A stretch of 64,000 bases of DNA from Streptomyces sp. NBC_00490 (GCF_036013645.1 NZ_CP107869.1:8246001-8310000); one strand, 5' to 3'. Numbered from the stretch's first letter, positions 10,859 through 23,338 are shown. The notes: generated by a model from the sequence alone, not told the origin. Translations and numbers: made by a program.

Positions 10859-11395
10859 CTACGCCACGGGCAGCGCCGGCACCTCCGGAAGGCCGCCGCC
10901 GAGGAGCCCGGTGACCAGCCCCAGCACCGGGGACAGCAGACCGGTGACCGCGCTCAGCACTCCGCCGAGGTCGAGCGAGGTCAACGAGCTGATCAGACCC
11001 TGGACCGCGGACGTGAGCGAGGCCAGCAGGTCCCCCACGGGATCGGCCGCCACGGACCGGTCGGCGGGGCGGTCCAGCGTCTTCAGGCGCTCCTGGACGG
11101 TCGCGTTCCAGGCCCGCAACTCCTCCGCGTACGCGGCCGCCGCCTCCGGGTCGAGCCGGGTGCCGTCCGCCTCGCCGAGGACCGCGACCGTGTCGAGGAG
11201 GGGCGCCAGTGCGCCGTCGTGGCCGAGGACCGTGTCCGTCCCGGCGCCGACGCGCGGGGCGGCCTCGCTGATGCTCAGGCCCGGCACCGCTCGGCCCGCG
11301 TCACCGACGGCGGCGGCAGTGCCGACCGGCCCGAGGACCAGTGCCGCACAGACCAGGGGCGGCACGAGGAGGCCGCGGGAGACTAGGGCGCGCAT
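10859..11395 (-). CDS. Secreted protein of unknown function
   Basis: I do not recognise this 178-aa protein. It begins with a signal peptide (MRALVSRG, then a hydrophobic run to about residue 28 ending GTAAAV). The mature part is Ala/Leu/Gly-rich. The last 60 residues contain repeated hydrophobic SLTS and LLSP/TGLL stretches that could form an amphipathic or membrane-active tail, ending in PEVPALPVA. Only one cysteine is present, inside the signal peptide. It converges on the macro-domain gene and lies divergent from a phosphatase gene. Cell-wall or aerial-surface roles are possible but not shown. Confidence 0.7.
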   Translation of the reverse strand: MRALVSRGLLVPPLVCAALVLGPVGTAAAVGDAGRAVPGLSISEAAPRVGAGTDTVLGHDGALAPLLDTVAVLGEADGTRLDPEAAAAYAEELRAWNATVQERLKTLDRPADRSVAADPVGDLLASLTSAVQGLISSLTSLDLGGVLSAVTGLLSPVLGLVTGLLGGGLPEVPALPVA

Positions 11396-11642
11396 GGAGT
11401 TCCTTTCGAAGCGCTGAAAGCTGCTGCTCTAGCGCCCACGGTGGGAACCGCCCCGGCACCCCGCAACCGATCACACCGCCCGCACCGGCCGCAGCGCGCC
11501 CCATCGGCGACGCTGACCAGGGCCTTTCCCGCAGAACGCGGCTCCTTACGGGTGTCAGCCCCACGTTCCGCCGTCAGAGGGTGCGGCGCGGCCGTCGTCG
11601 CCGGATCATGGAACCCACTGCCCTGGAGAACGGGAGGTTCCT

Positions 11643-13385
11643 GTGGGGTCGGACTTCCCCCTCCCACGGACCCTGCTGTCCGAGGACGTCGAGACGCTGC
11701 TGGCGGGCGCGACCGCGGAACTGGGGCGTGAATACCGCGTGCTGCGGGAGATCGTGGAGGGCGGAGCGGCGGCCGTGGCGGTCCTCGACACCCGGCTGCG
11801 CTACGTGTACGTCAACCCCCACATGGCCCGGATCGTGGGCGTACCGGCCGAGGACCAGCTGGGACGGACGCTCGCCGAGGTCATACCGGGAGTGGAGAGA
11901 CCGGAGGAGGTGCCGGGGGCCGTGCTGCGGGACGGGCGGCCGCGCGATGTCCTCATCGCCGGGGACATGGGCGCCGGGACCTCCCGCACGCCGCGGGAGT
12001 GGCACAGCACGTACCACCGGCTCCAGAACGAGCGCGGCGAGATCGTCGGACTCGTGGCCATCGGCGTGGAGGTCACCGAGCCGCGCCGCTATCTCAACGA
12101 GCTGGAACGGGCCCACGGCCGGATGGCCATGCTGCACGCCGCCACCCTGCGCATCGGCACCACGCTGGACCTGGAGACCACCTGCCAGGAACTCGTCGAC
12201 TTCGTCGTACGCGACCTCGCGGACGGGGCCTCGGTCGAGCTCGTCGTGGAGAACGAACCGGTGAGGTCCCCGCGGGCCCCCTCGGCCGGGGTGATGCGGA
12301 TGCGGCGGGCCGCCGTGAGCGCCCGGCCGGAGCTCGCCGTGCGCCTCGGCGGACTGGCGGGCCCGGACGACGTGAACGACCACGGGCCGACGTCCCCCAT
12401 GCGCCGCTGTCTGGAACGCGGGCGGCCCTTCGTGACCAGCCTGCCGACCCGGGTCCGACCCAGGGGGCCTTATGCGGAGCGGCTGGCGCGCTACCGCGCC
12501 GCCGGGATCCACTCCACCCTGGTCGTGCCCCTGCGCACCGACTCCCGCAGCGTGGGCGTCCTCGCCATGGTCCGGGCGGGCTCCTCGCCCGCCTTCACCG
12601 CCGAGGACGCCGTGGTGGCCCAGGAACTCGCGGGACGCGCCTCCCACGCCATGGAACGCGCCCAGCGCTACACCCGCGAACACACCATGGCCCTGGAGCT
12701 CCAGCGGGCCCTGCTCAGCGAGCCGACGCTGCCGCACCCGGACCTGGAGACCGCCTCCCGCTATCTCCCCGCCGACGACAGCGCGGTCGTGGGCGGCGAC
12801 TGGTACGACTCGCTGGCGCTTCCGCAGGGCCGCAACCTGCTGGTCATCGGCGATGTCATGGGCCACGGTGTCGAGGCCGCGGTCGCGATGAGCCACTACC
12901 GCTCCATGCTGCGCGCCCTCGCCTCCTCCGGAATGCCCCTGCACGAGATGCTCGCCGCCGCCGACCGCATGGTCGCCGGGTCCGGCTTCGAACGCGTCGC
13001 CACCTGCCTGCTGGCGTTGGGCGACCCGGCCACGGACACGGTCAGCTACGCGAACGCCGGCCACCTGCCACCGCTGCGGATCCTGCCCGACGGCCGCGTG
13101 GAACTGGTCCCGCTGCCGGCCGGCCCACCGCTCGGCACCGGCATGGGCGTCTACGAGACGGTCTCCCGCCCGGGCGTCCCGGGCGGGGTGCTGCTCCTCT
13201 ACACCGACGGCCTCGTGGAACGCCGGGGCGAGGACATCGACGTCTCCCTGCACCGGCTGACGGAACTGCGCCTGCCGCCCGGCGGAGGCCTGGACGAGAT
13301 CCTCGACGGGATCCTCGCGCAGGCCGCGACAGGGTCGGCGCACGACGACATCGCCCTGCTGGCGGCCCGGACGCGGAGGGTGTGA
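11643..13385 (+). CDS. PAS-GAF-SpoIIE protein phosphatase (RsbU-like)
   Basis: 580-aa cytoplasmic PP2C-type serine phosphatase, the class that dephosphorylates anti-anti-sigma factors. An N-terminal PAS domain (about 25-140, VLDTRLRYVYVNPHMARIVG) and a GAF domain (about 165-340) sense signals. The SpoIIE domain follows with GGDWYD near residue 384, GDVMGHG near 403, NAGHLPP, LYTDGLVERRGEDID and HDDIALLAA near the end; the acidic residues are the metal ligands. The GTG at 11643 has GGGAGG upstream. No anti-sigma/antagonist pair is adjacent, so its partner is encoded elsewhere. Confidence 0.9.
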   Translation: MGSDFPLPRTLLSEDVETLLAGATAELGREYRVLREIVEGGAAAVAVLDTRLRYVYVNPHMARIVGVPAEDQLGRTLAEVIPGVERPEEVPGAVLRDGRPRDVLIAGDMGAGTSRTPREWHSTYHRLQNERGEIVGLVAIGVEVTEPRRYLNELERAHGRMAMLHAATLRIGTTLDLETTCQELVDFVVRDLADGASVELVVENEPVRSPRAPSAGVMRMRRAAVSARPELAVRLGGLAGPDDVNDHGPTSPMRRCLERGRPFVTSLPTRVRPRGPYAERLARYRAAGIHSTLVVPLRTDSRSVGVLAMVRAGSSPAFTAEDAVVAQELAGRASHAMERAQRYTREHTMALELQRALLSEPTLPHPDLETASRYLPADDSAVVGGDWYDSLALPQGRNLLVIGDVMGHGVEAAVAMSHYRSMLRALASSGMPLHEMLAAADRMVAGSGFERVATCLLALGDPATDTVSYANAGHLPPLRILPDGRVELVPLPAGPPLGTGMGVYETVSRPGVPGGVLLLYTDGLVERRGEDIDVSLHRLTELRLPPGGGLDEILDGILAQAATGSAHDDIALLAARTRRV

Positions 13386-13424
13386 GCGGGCCGGGCACAG
13401 GACGCCCGTCCCGGCGCGGGGTCG

Positions 13425-14576
13425 TCAGCCGCGTCCGGCGCCCACCCGTCGCCGTACCCCCACCAGCACGGCCACTACGGGCCCGCAGGCCAGCAGCAGC
13501 GCCAGCGTCCCGTACCCGTAGGCCAGTGTCGCCGCTGCGGCCACCCCCGCGACCAGCAACGGCCCGCCCGCGTCGCCCAGTTCACGCCCCAGCTCGGCCG
13601 CGCCCATGGTCTGCCCCAGCCGTTCCGGAGGGGTCGCCGAGGCGAGGGCCGCGAAGCCGAGCGGGGTGATCAGGCCCGTGCCCGCGCCGATCAGGGCCGC
13701 GGCGAGCAGTACGCCCGTCAGTCCCGGCAGCATCGCGCAGGCCAGGCCCGCCGCCGCGAGCAGCAGCCCCACGACGAGCCCGCCCCGCGCCGTGACGCGC
13801 CCCGCGTCCAACGCCCGCCCCGCCCGCGGCTGCACGACCGCCGCACACGCCGCGAGCACCGACACCGCCGCGCCCGTCGCCACGGTCCCGAGCCCGGCCA
13901 CCGCACCCGACACGGGAAGGAACCCGACACCCACCGACAGCGCGGCGGTCGCCCCCGCGAGCGCGGCCGTCGGCACGAGGAACACCGGATCGGCCAGCCG
14001 CCGCGCCAGATCGACCACCGTCTGCCGGGCCCGCGGAAGCGGCGGTACGACGGGTACGGCGACCAGCGCCCACACCGCCACCGACGCCCCCAGCACCGCC
14101 AGCACCGTGAACAGCAGCCGCAGTCCGCCCGCCCACACCAGCACCCCGCCGAGCAGCGGGCCGAGCGTGTAGCCGATGGACTTGTAGAAGCCGTAACTCC
14201 CGTACGCCCGCCCGTGCTTGGCCGCCGGATTGAGCCGGGCCACCAGTGCGGAAGCGGCGGGGGAGAAGGCCGAGGCGGCCGCACCCTGGCCGAGCCGCGC
14301 GGCCCACAGCCACCCCGGACTGTCGGCGAGGGCGTACAGCGCGGACGCCACGGCGAACGCCACCAGCCCGCCCAGCAGGACGGGACGCGCCCCGATCCGG
14401 TCGGCGATCGTGCCGAACACCGGCTTCAGCAGGACCTCGGCGCCGTCGTACAACGCGAGCAGCCCGCCCAGCACCAGCAGCGAGGTGACCGCGTCCTCCG
14501 TGTCCCCGCCGAGGTTCGCGGCGATGCCGTGCGCCCCGAACGCGGTGGTGAAACCGGCCGCGTACAGCGGCCACAT
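13425..14576 (-). CDS. MFS transporter downstream of ArsR regulator
   Basis: 383-aa major facilitator protein with about 12 helices. It has motif A-like FGTIADRIGARPVLLGG and a GYTLGPLLGGVL segment as in drug/metabolite efflux MFS proteins. The start is uncertain: ATG 14576 leaves a 16-nt gap after the ArsR stop, while a GTG at 14609 would overlap it; neither has a strong ribosome site. It shares the ArsR transcript and so is probably induced with metal stress. Its substrate is unknown; an efflux role is inferred from context. Confidence 0.82.
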   Translation of the reverse strand: MWPLYAAGFTTAFGAHGIAANLGGDTEDAVTSLLVLGGLLALYDGAEVLLKPVFGTIADRIGARPVLLGGLVAFAVASALYALADSPGWLWAARLGQGAAASAFSPAASALVARLNPAAKHGRAYGSYGFYKSIGYTLGPLLGGVLVWAGGLRLLFTVLAVLGASVAVWALVAVPVVPPLPRARQTVVDLARRLADPVFLVPTAALAGATAALSVGVGFLPVSGAVAGLGTVATGAAVSVLAACAAVVQPRAGRALDAGRVTARGGLVVGLLLAAAGLACAMLPGLTGVLLAAALIGAGTGLITPLGFAALASATPPERLGQTMGAAELGRELGDAGGPLLVAGVAAAATLAYGYGTLALLLACGPVVAVLVGVRRRVGAGRG

Positions 14577-14592
14577 CCGGCGCGCGGGCGCC

Positions 14593-14949
14593 TCACTCGG
14601 TGGCGTCACTGAGACCAAGGCGCAGATGCTCCACGTGGTAGACGGCCTGGTCGAGCAACTCGGCGACATGGTGGTCGTGGAGCGCGTACACGACGGACCG
14701 GCCACTCCGCTCGCCGACGACGAGCCCGAGATTCCGCAGCAGCCGCAACTGGTGCGAACACGCCGACTGCTCCATCCCCACCGCGGCCGCCAACTCCGTC
14801 GCAGGCAACGGGCCTTCACGCAGCCGCGCGAGGATCAGCAGCCGGGAAGGGGTCGAGAGGGCCTGGAGCGTGGTGGCGACCTTCGCGACATTGCCCGCGT
14901 CGAGGCGAACCCGCTCGTCGTCGGTGGTGGTGACGGCTCCATGACCCAT
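14593..14949 (-). CDS. ArsR/SmtB-family metal sensor with alpha-5 site
   Basis: 118-aa winged-helix repressor. The recognition helix region is MEQSACSHQLRLLRNLGLV. The C-terminal helix carries Asp92, His94, His105 and His108, exactly the spacing of the alpha-5 Zn/Co/Ni site of CzrA and NmtR; the alpha-3 cysteine site is absent. Metal binding would release DNA. The ATG at 14949 is preferred: a TAAGAT -10 (plus-strand 14957-14962) ends 7 nt before it, which suggests a leaderless mRNA. It is divergent from a P1B-4 ATPase and followed by an MFS gene, as in the known NmtR-CtpJ arrangement. Confidence 0.92.
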   Translation of the reverse strand: MGHGAVTTTDDERVRLDAGNVAKVATTLQALSTPSRLLILARLREGPLPATELAAAVGMEQSACSHQLRLLRNLGLVVGERSGRSVVYALHDHHVAELLDQAVYHVEHLRLGLSDATE

Positions 14950-14969
14950 GCGGGGTATCTTACCCACCG

Positions 14970-14999
14970 CACATGAACAGATGAATGAGTCTTCATGTG
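14970..14999. promoter_or_regulatory. Divergent promoter and probable ArsR operator
   Basis: Inverted repeat CACATGAA (14970-14977) and TTCATGTG (14992-14999), with a further ATGAAT inside, lies between the arsR-type gene and the metal ATPase. ATGAA/TTCAT half-sites are typical of ArsR/SmtB operators. The repeat covers the -35 areas of both genes; the -10 elements are TAAGAT (minus strand) and TATGGT (plus strand, 15006-15011). Confidence 0.6.
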
Positions 15000-15017
15000 T
15001 TCCTGTATGGTGGCCGG

Positions 15018-17102
<2,085 letters not shown>

Positions 17103-17151
17103 TGTCGGATTCCCGCCAGCCCATGCAGGGTGACTGGACCATGCTGAACGT

Positions 17152-18636
17152 ATGCAGAAGGGCATGCACACCGACACCGAGCGCTGCGTGCGCGCGGTCC
17201 AGTCCAAGGACGCCCGGTTCGACGGGTGGTTCTTCACGGCGGTCCTGACGACCCGGATCTACTGCCGGCCCAGTTGCCCGGTGGTGCCGCCCAAGGCGGA
17301 GAACATGACGTTCTTTCCGAGCGCGGCCGCTTGTCAGCAGGCCGGCTTCCGGGCGTGCAAGCGCTGCCGCCCGGACACCAGCCCCGGCTCCCCCGAGTGG
17401 AACCAGCGCGCGGACCTGGTCGCCCGGGCCATGCGGCTGATCGCCGACGGCATCGTCGACCGCGAGGGTGTGCCCGGACTCGCCTCCCGGCTCGGCTACA
17501 GCACCCGCCAGATCGAACGCCAGCTCCTCGCCGAGCTCGGGGCGGGCCCGCTCGCCCTCGCCAGGGCCCAACGCGCCCAGACGGCAAGGCTGTTGATCGA
17601 GACCACCCCGCTGCCGATGGCGGAGATCGCCTTCGCCGCCGGCTTCTCCTCCATCCGTACCTTCAACGACACCGTGCGCGAGGTCTTCGCCCTCTCGCCG
17701 AGCGAACTGCGCACCCGGGCGCCGAAGAAGGGCGCCACCGCGGGCACCCCGGGCGTCCTCACCCTGCGTCTGCCGTTCCGCGCCCCCCTCAACCCCGACA
17801 ACCTCTTCGGCCACCTCGCGGCGACCGCCGTACCGGGGGTGGAGGAGTGGCGGGACGGCGCCTACCGGCGCACGCTCCGACTGCCGTACGGCCACGGCAT
17901 CGTGACGCTCACCCCGAACCCCGACCACATCGCCTGCCGCCTCACCCTCGGCGACCTGCGCGACCTGACCGTCGCCATCAGCCGCTGCCGGCGCATGCTC
18001 GACCTGGACGCCGATCCGGTCGCGATCGACGACCAGTTGCGCGCGGACCCGGTGCTGGCGCCGCTGGTCGACAAGGCGCCGGGGCGGCGGGTGCCGCGGA
18101 CGGTGGACGAGGCGGAGTTCGCCGTACGGGCGGTCCTCGGACAGCAGGTGTCCACGGCGGCGGCCCGCACCCACGCGGCCCGGCTGGTGACCGCGCACGG
18201 CGAGCCGCTGGACGACCCCGAGGGCGGCCTGACCCACCTCTTCCCGTCCCCGCAGGCACTCGCCGCGCTCGACCCGGAGTCGCTGGCGATGCCCCGCACC
18301 CGCCGGGCCACCTTCACCACCCTGGTCGCCCAACTGGCGGACGGCTCACTGAACTTGGGCGTGGAGGGCGACTGGGCGGAGACCCGCGCCCGCCTCCTCG
18401 CCCTGCCCGGATTCGGCCCCTGGACCGTCGACGTCATCGCGATGCGCGCGCTCGGGGACCCCGACGCCTTCCTCCCCACCGACCTCGGCATCCGCAAGGC
18501 CGCCCAGGAGCTGGGCCTCCCGTCGACCCCGGCCGCGCTCACCGCGCGAGCTGCGGCCTGGCGGCCCTGGCGGGCGTACGCGGTCCAGTACCTGTGGGCG
18601 ACCGACAGTCACCCGATCAACTTCCTCCCGGTATAA
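17152..18636 (+). CDS. alkA: Ada-AlkA fusion: alkylation sensor and 3-methyladenine glycosylase
   Basis: 494-aa DNA-repair and regulatory protein. The Ada zinc domain has four cysteines (YCRPSCP and CKRC) with exactly the E. coli Ada spacing (4, 27, 3); the first accepts methyl from phosphotriesters. An AraC-type helix-turn-helix (about 85-185) follows, then AlkA_N and the HhH-GPD glycosylase domain with LPGFGPWTVDVIAMR and catalytic Asp in FLPTDLGIRK. It therefore senses methylation and excises damaged bases. ATG 17164 (second Met, MHTDTERC) is an equally plausible start. It forms an operon with ogt (9-nt gap) and probably activates it. Confidence 0.93.
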   Translation: MQKGMHTDTERCVRAVQSKDARFDGWFFTAVLTTRIYCRPSCPVVPPKAENMTFFPSAAACQQAGFRACKRCRPDTSPGSPEWNQRADLVARAMRLIADGIVDREGVPGLASRLGYSTRQIERQLLAELGAGPLALARAQRAQTARLLIETTPLPMAEIAFAAGFSSIRTFNDTVREVFALSPSELRTRAPKKGATAGTPGVLTLRLPFRAPLNPDNLFGHLAATAVPGVEEWRDGAYRRTLRLPYGHGIVTLTPNPDHIACRLTLGDLRDLTVAISRCRRMLDLDADPVAIDDQLRADPVLAPLVDKAPGRRVPRTVDEAEFAVRAVLGQQVSTAAARTHAARLVTAHGEPLDDPEGGLTHLFPSPQALAALDPESLAMPRTRRATFTTLVAQLADGSLNLGVEGDWAETRARLLALPGFGPWTVDVIAMRALGDPDAFLPTDLGIRKAAQELGLPSTPAALTARAAAWRPWRAYAVQYLWATDSHPINFLPV

Positions 18637-18645
18637 GGACGTTCC

Positions 18646-19137
18646 GTGAGTTCAGCGAAACAGCACACCACGATCGACAGCCCGTACGGACCGCTGACCC
18701 TGGTCGCGACGGACGGCATCCTCAGCGGCCTCTACATGACCGGCCAGCGCCACCGTCCGCCCCAGGAGAACTTCGGCGAACGCGACGACCGCCCCTTCGG
18801 CGAGCCTGCCGACCAGTTGGCGGCCTACTTCGCCGGGGAGTTGAAGGAGTTCACCCTCGAACTCCACCTGGACGGAACCCCGTTCCAGCGCGGCGTCTGG
18901 CAGCAGCTGCTCCGCATCCCCCACGGCGAGACCCGCACCTACGGCGAGCTCGCCGACGCCCTCGGCAACCCCGGCGCCTCCCGCGCGGTCGGCCTCGCCA
19001 ACGGCAAGAACCCGATCGGCATCATCGTCCCCTGCCACCGCGTCGTCGGCGCCGACGGCAGTCTGACCGGCTACGGCGGCGGCCTGGAACGCAAGCAGCG
19101 ACTGCTGGACCTCGAGCGGGGAGCGGCACTGTTCTGA
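18646..19137 (+). CDS. ogt: Methylated-DNA-protein-cysteine methyltransferase (Ogt)
   Basis: 163-aa suicide repair enzyme that moves O6-alkyl groups from guanine to its own cysteine. The active site is IIVPCHRVVG with Cys130, preceded by the helix-turn-helix RTYGELADALGNPGASRAVG that binds the minor groove. The GTG at 18646 follows AAGGA. It is co-transcribed with the upstream Ada-AlkA gene, completing an adaptive-response pair: glycosylase plus direct reversal. Confidence 0.95.
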   Translation: MSSAKQHTTIDSPYGPLTLVATDGILSGLYMTGQRHRPPQENFGERDDRPFGEPADQLAAYFAGELKEFTLELHLDGTPFQRGVWQQLLRIPHGETRTYGELADALGNPGASRAVGLANGKNPIGIIVPCHRVVGADGSLTGYGGGLERKQRLLDLERGAALF

Positions 19138-19188
19138 GGCGACCGGCCCGGCACGCGCCCAGGACGGCACCGCGTCACACCGGACGAG

Positions 19189-19935
19189 TCACACCGGACG
19201 AGGAGAGCCCTCCTCCCGAAGCCGCCGCAGCAGCTTCGGCAGTGCCGTCCCGATCGGCTCCCGCACCACCTCGTCGGCGCGATCGTCGTACGGCGTCGGC
19301 TCGGCGTTGACGATGATCAGCCGCGCCCCGTGGTCGGCGGCGACACCGGCGAGCCCGGCCGCGGGCTGGACCTGGAGGGTGCTGCCGACGGCGATGAACA
19401 CCTGGCACGCCTTGGTGATCGAGACCGCCTCGCCGAGCACCACCGGGTCGAGCCGTTCACCGAACATCACGGTCGCCGACTTGAGGATCCCGCCGCACTC
19501 CCGGCACGCCGGGTCGTCCTCGCCGGCCTCGACGCGGGCGAGGGCGTCCTCCATGGGCCCGCGCGCATGACACGTCGTACACACGAAACTCCGTGCGGAG
19601 CCGTGCAGTTCGAGCACCTTGCGGGCCGGCATCCCGGCGAGCTGGTGCAGCCCGTCCACGTTCTGCGTGATGACCCGCACCGGCACCCCGGACCGCTCCA
19701 GCTCGGCCACGGCGATGTGCGCGGCGTTCGGTTCGGCCTTGAGCGTCCGGTTCTCGCGCCGCATCCGCCACGAGCGGCGGCGGATCTCCGGATCGTCCAT
19801 GTAGTACCCGTACGTCACGAGCTTCTCGGCCTCGGGATCCCGCCGCCACAGCCCGTTGGGACCGCGATAGTCCGGAATCCCGGAATCGGTCGAGATACCT
19901 GCGCCACTGAGCAGGGCGACGAGAGGCTTGTCCAT
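19189..19935 (-). CDS. Sirtuin, NAD-dependent protein deacylase
   Basis: 248-aa Sir2-family enzyme that uses NAD to remove acyl groups from lysines, releasing O-acyl-ADP-ribose. It has GAGIS...GIPDYRG, TQNVDGLH, catalytic His in LELHGS, and a zinc site of two CxxC pairs (CTTC and CREC). The ATG at 19935 starts the protein right at the Rossmann strand; the longer upstream frame is not supported. It is divergent from the YCII/ECF42 pair and convergent with ogt. Confidence 0.94.
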   Translation of the reverse strand: MDKPLVALLSGAGISTDSGIPDYRGPNGLWRRDPEAEKLVTYGYYMDDPEIRRRSWRMRRENRTLKAEPNAAHIAVAELERSGVPVRVITQNVDGLHQLAGMPARKVLELHGSARSFVCTTCHARGPMEDALARVEAGEDDPACRECGGILKSATVMFGERLDPVVLGEAVSITKACQVFIAVGSTLQVQPAAGLAGVAADHGARLIIVNAEPTPYDDRADEVVREPIGTALPKLLRRLREEGSPRPV

Positions 19936-20006
19936 GGGGCCGAGGGTAAATCGGCGGGGTTGTCGGCAGCGAGCGGTTATGCGGGCAAAAAAATCTTGGA
20001 CGGTGA

Positions 20007-20033
20007 TGTCGAGAACCCGTGAGCCGCTCCGTC
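20007..20033 (+). promoter_or_regulatory. ECF42-type promoter upstream of YCII-sigma operon
   Basis: TGTCGA (20007-20012), 17 nt, then CGTC (20030-20033), matching the promoter form I recall for ECF42 sigma factors (TGTCGA and CGA/TC). It precedes the YCII gene by about 50 nt, so the operon is probably autoregulated. Confidence 0.55.
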
Positions 20034-20085
20034 CCAGGGGTGAACGCGGCCACAATGGGCCGCACCAGTACCGAGGAGAACCACC

Positions 20086-20498
20086 ATGGCCAAGTACCTG
20101 CTGCTGAAGCACTACCGGGGAGCCCCGGCCGCGGTGAACGACGTCCCCATGGACCAGTGGACGCCGGAGGAGATCTCGGCGCACGTGCAGTACATGCGGG
20201 ACTTCGCGGACCGGCTGGAGAAGAGCGGCGAGTTCGTCGACGGGCAGGCGCTCGCCCCCGAGGGCGCGTGGGTCCGCTACGACGGCGAGGGCCGCCCGCC
20301 GGTCACCGACGGCCCCTTCGCCGAGACCAAGGACCTCATCGCCGGCTGGATGGTGATCGACGTCGACACCTACGAGCGCGCCGTCGAACTGGCAGGAGAG
20401 CTGTCCGCCGCTCCCGGGGCGGGCGGGAAGCCGATCCACGAGTGGCTCGAACTGCGCCCGTTCCTGTCCACGCCCCCCACCATCGCGGAGTGCCATTG

Positions 20499-20499
<1 letters not shown>
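20086..20499 (+). CDS. YCII/DGPF-domain protein
   Basis: 137-aa small protein of the YCII family. The DGPF motif is present in VTDGPFAETKDLIAGWMVIDV, and the N-terminus MAKYLLLKHYRG is typical. Such proteins occur next to ECF42 sigma factors and are thought to be their functional partners, though their reaction is not known. SD GAGGAG precedes the ATG. The stop TGA shares its A with the start of the sigma-factor gene (TGATG). Confidence 0.9.
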
Positions 20500-21644
<1,145 letters not shown>

Positions 21645-21666
21645 CGGGCCGCCCTCCCGGGCGGAG

Positions 21667-22161
21667 TCAGCCGGCCCGGTGCCCGTTCTCCAGCTCGGCC
21701 GTCCCCGCGCCGCCCGCGAGCACGTCCAGCGCGGCCAGCACCCGGCGGCCCAGGGCGTCCGGCAGATACTCGGCCAGCTCCTCGCGCGGTACGAGCCGCC
21801 AGGACAGCAGCTCCTCCTCCTGCAGCCGGATCGCCTTGAAGTCGTCCTCGCCGAGCACCCCGCCGTCGTAGAGATACGCCACCAGCGGCGGCCGCACCGC
21901 CGTCCCCTGCACCCAGTCCACCGCGAGCAGCCGGCCGAGCTCCCGGTCGAGGCCTATCTCCTCCGCGGTCTCGCGGCGCGCGCCCTGGCGCGGGGTCTCG
22001 CCGTCGTCGGACTCGACGGTGCCGCCCGGAAGCGCCCAGCCGTCACGGTAGTTGGGCTCGACGAGCAGCACCCGGCCCGCCGCGTCCCGGAAGAGGGCGG
22101 CGGCACCGGCGAGGACACGGGGCAGGCCCGCGATGTACGTGGCGAAGTCAGCAGCGGTCAT
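21667..22161 (-). CDS. NUDIX hydrolase
   Basis: 164-aa NUDIX protein that hydrolyses nucleoside diphosphate derivatives. The box is GGTVESDDGETPRQGARRET followed by AEEIGL; the catalytic REx2EExG core is intact, while the first spacer is two residues longer than the canonical G-x5-E. Stop is 22 nt from the convergent sigma-factor gene. Substrate (ADP-ribose, NADH, sugar nucleotides or oxidised nucleotides) is not determined by the motif. Confidence 0.9.
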   Translation of the reverse strand: MTAADFATYIAGLPRVLAGAAALFRDAAGRVLLVEPNYRDGWALPGGTVESDDGETPRQGARRETAEEIGLDRELGRLLAVDWVQGTAVRPPLVAYLYDGGVLGEDDFKAIRLQEEELLSWRLVPREELAEYLPDALGRRVLAALDVLAGGAGTAELENGHRAG

Positions 22162-22267
22162 CCACGAAGGGTAACCAGGCCGTCCCGGAGCGGTAAGAGC
22201 GCGCCGAGCGGCTCCCGCAGGCCCGCGGGACCCGGCCGCACGCCTCCCGCGCGCCGCGCGGCCGAAG

Positions 22268-23338
22268 TCACCCGGCCTGCACCAACCGCAGTGTCCGCTC
22301 CGCCAGTTCGCTGATCCGGACCCGGTCGAACCCGAACACCGCGCTGCGCACCGTGTCCTCCAGCGGCTCCTTCCACTGCGCGGGAATCGCCTCGGCGCCG
22401 CTCAGCACCCCGGCCACCGACCCGGCGGTCGCCCCGTTGGAGTCGGTGTCCAGACCGCCGCGGACCGTCAGCGTGACGGTGCGGGTGAAGTCGCCGTCGC
22501 CGTACAGGAGCCCGGCGGTGAGCACCGCGGCGTTCGGGACGGTGTGGATCCAGCCCATCCGGGAGGTCTCCTCGGCCACCGTGGAGAGGGTGTCCTCCCA
22601 CGTCATCCGGGTGTCGTGGAGGGAGATCACCCGGCGCACCGTCCGGGCAAGCCGGCTGCTCCCCGGGATCACGGTCAGCGCCTGGTCCAGGGCGTGCCGC
22701 ACGGTCGACGCGGTGAACGCCGCCGAGACCAGCGCGGCCGCCCACATCGCGCCGTACACACCGTTGCCGGTGTGCGACAGCACGGCGTCCCGGCGGGCCA
22801 GCGAGGCCGCGCGGCGCGGGACGCCGGGGCAGGTCCAGCCGTAGATGTCGGCGCGGATCAGGGCGCCGATCCACTCCTGGTAGGGGTTGTCGTAGGTCGC
22901 CGTCAGCGGCGGTTTCAGCCCGTTGGCGAGGTTGCGGTAGGCGGCCCGTTCCGCCGTGAACGTCTGCAGATACGGCAGCCTCAGCAGCCACAGGTCCCCG
23001 ACCTGCTCGGTGCTGAAGGCGAAGCCGTGCGTCTCCAGCAGGTCCAGGCCGAGGATGGCGTAGTCCACGTCGTCGTCACGGCAGCTGCCGTGGATCCGGC
23101 CGCGCACGCACTGGCGCCACTCCGGGCGCAGCTCGAAACCGTCGCTCTCGCTGGGCGGCTCGGGCAGATAGTCGGTCAGCGGCAGCGCGGCGGCCCGCCG
23201 CAGATAGTGATCGATCCGCTCCCGCGTCCACAGGTCACCCTGCTCGACCGGCTTGCCCAGCATGTTGCCGGCGATCCGGCCCAGCCAGCCCCCGAGGACG
23301 CGGTCGGCGAGCTCTGGTGCGCCACGCACAGGGGTCAT
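22268..23338 (-). CDS. ADP-ribosylglycohydrolase-family protein
   Basis: 356-aa all-helical protein of the DraG/ARH family that removes ADP-ribose from proteins or small molecules. It has GWLGRIAGNMLGKPVE at the N-terminus, a first acidic metal cluster DDDVDYAILG, and the second GGLDTDSNGATAGSVAG, which bind the two Mg ions. The ATG at 23338 is preceded by an intergenic region shared with the divergent glycerate kinase gene. Confidence 0.9.
   Translation of the reverse strand: MTPVRGAPELADRVLGGWLGRIAGNMLGKPVEQGDLWTRERIDHYLRRAAALPLTDYLPEPPSESDGFELRPEWRQCVRGRIHGSCRDDDVDYAILGLDLLETHGFAFSTEQVGDLWLLRLPYLQTFTAERAAYRNLANGLKPPLTATYDNPYQEWIGALIRADIYGWTCPGVPRRAASLARRDAVLSHTGNGVYGAMWAAALVSAAFTASTVRHALDQALTVIPGSSRLARTVRRVISLHDTRMTWEDTLSTVAEETSRMGWIHTVPNAAVLTAGLLYGDGDFTRTVTLTVRGGLDTDSNGATAGSVAGVLSGAEAIPAQWKEPLEDTVRSAVFGFDRVRISELAERTLRLVQAG

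Noticed and set aside
11643..13385. Functional pairing of the first SpoIIE phosphatase with the adjacent secreted protein
   Set aside because: The genes are divergent and nothing in the sequences links them.
14985..15017. Earlier ATG start of the metal ATPase
   Set aside because: It would lie inside the inverted repeat and upstream of the apparent -10, so it would not be transcribed.
19936..20496. N-terminal extension of the sirtuin frame
   Set aside because: It runs antisense through the YCII gene and its promoter; the family N-terminus starts at 19935.
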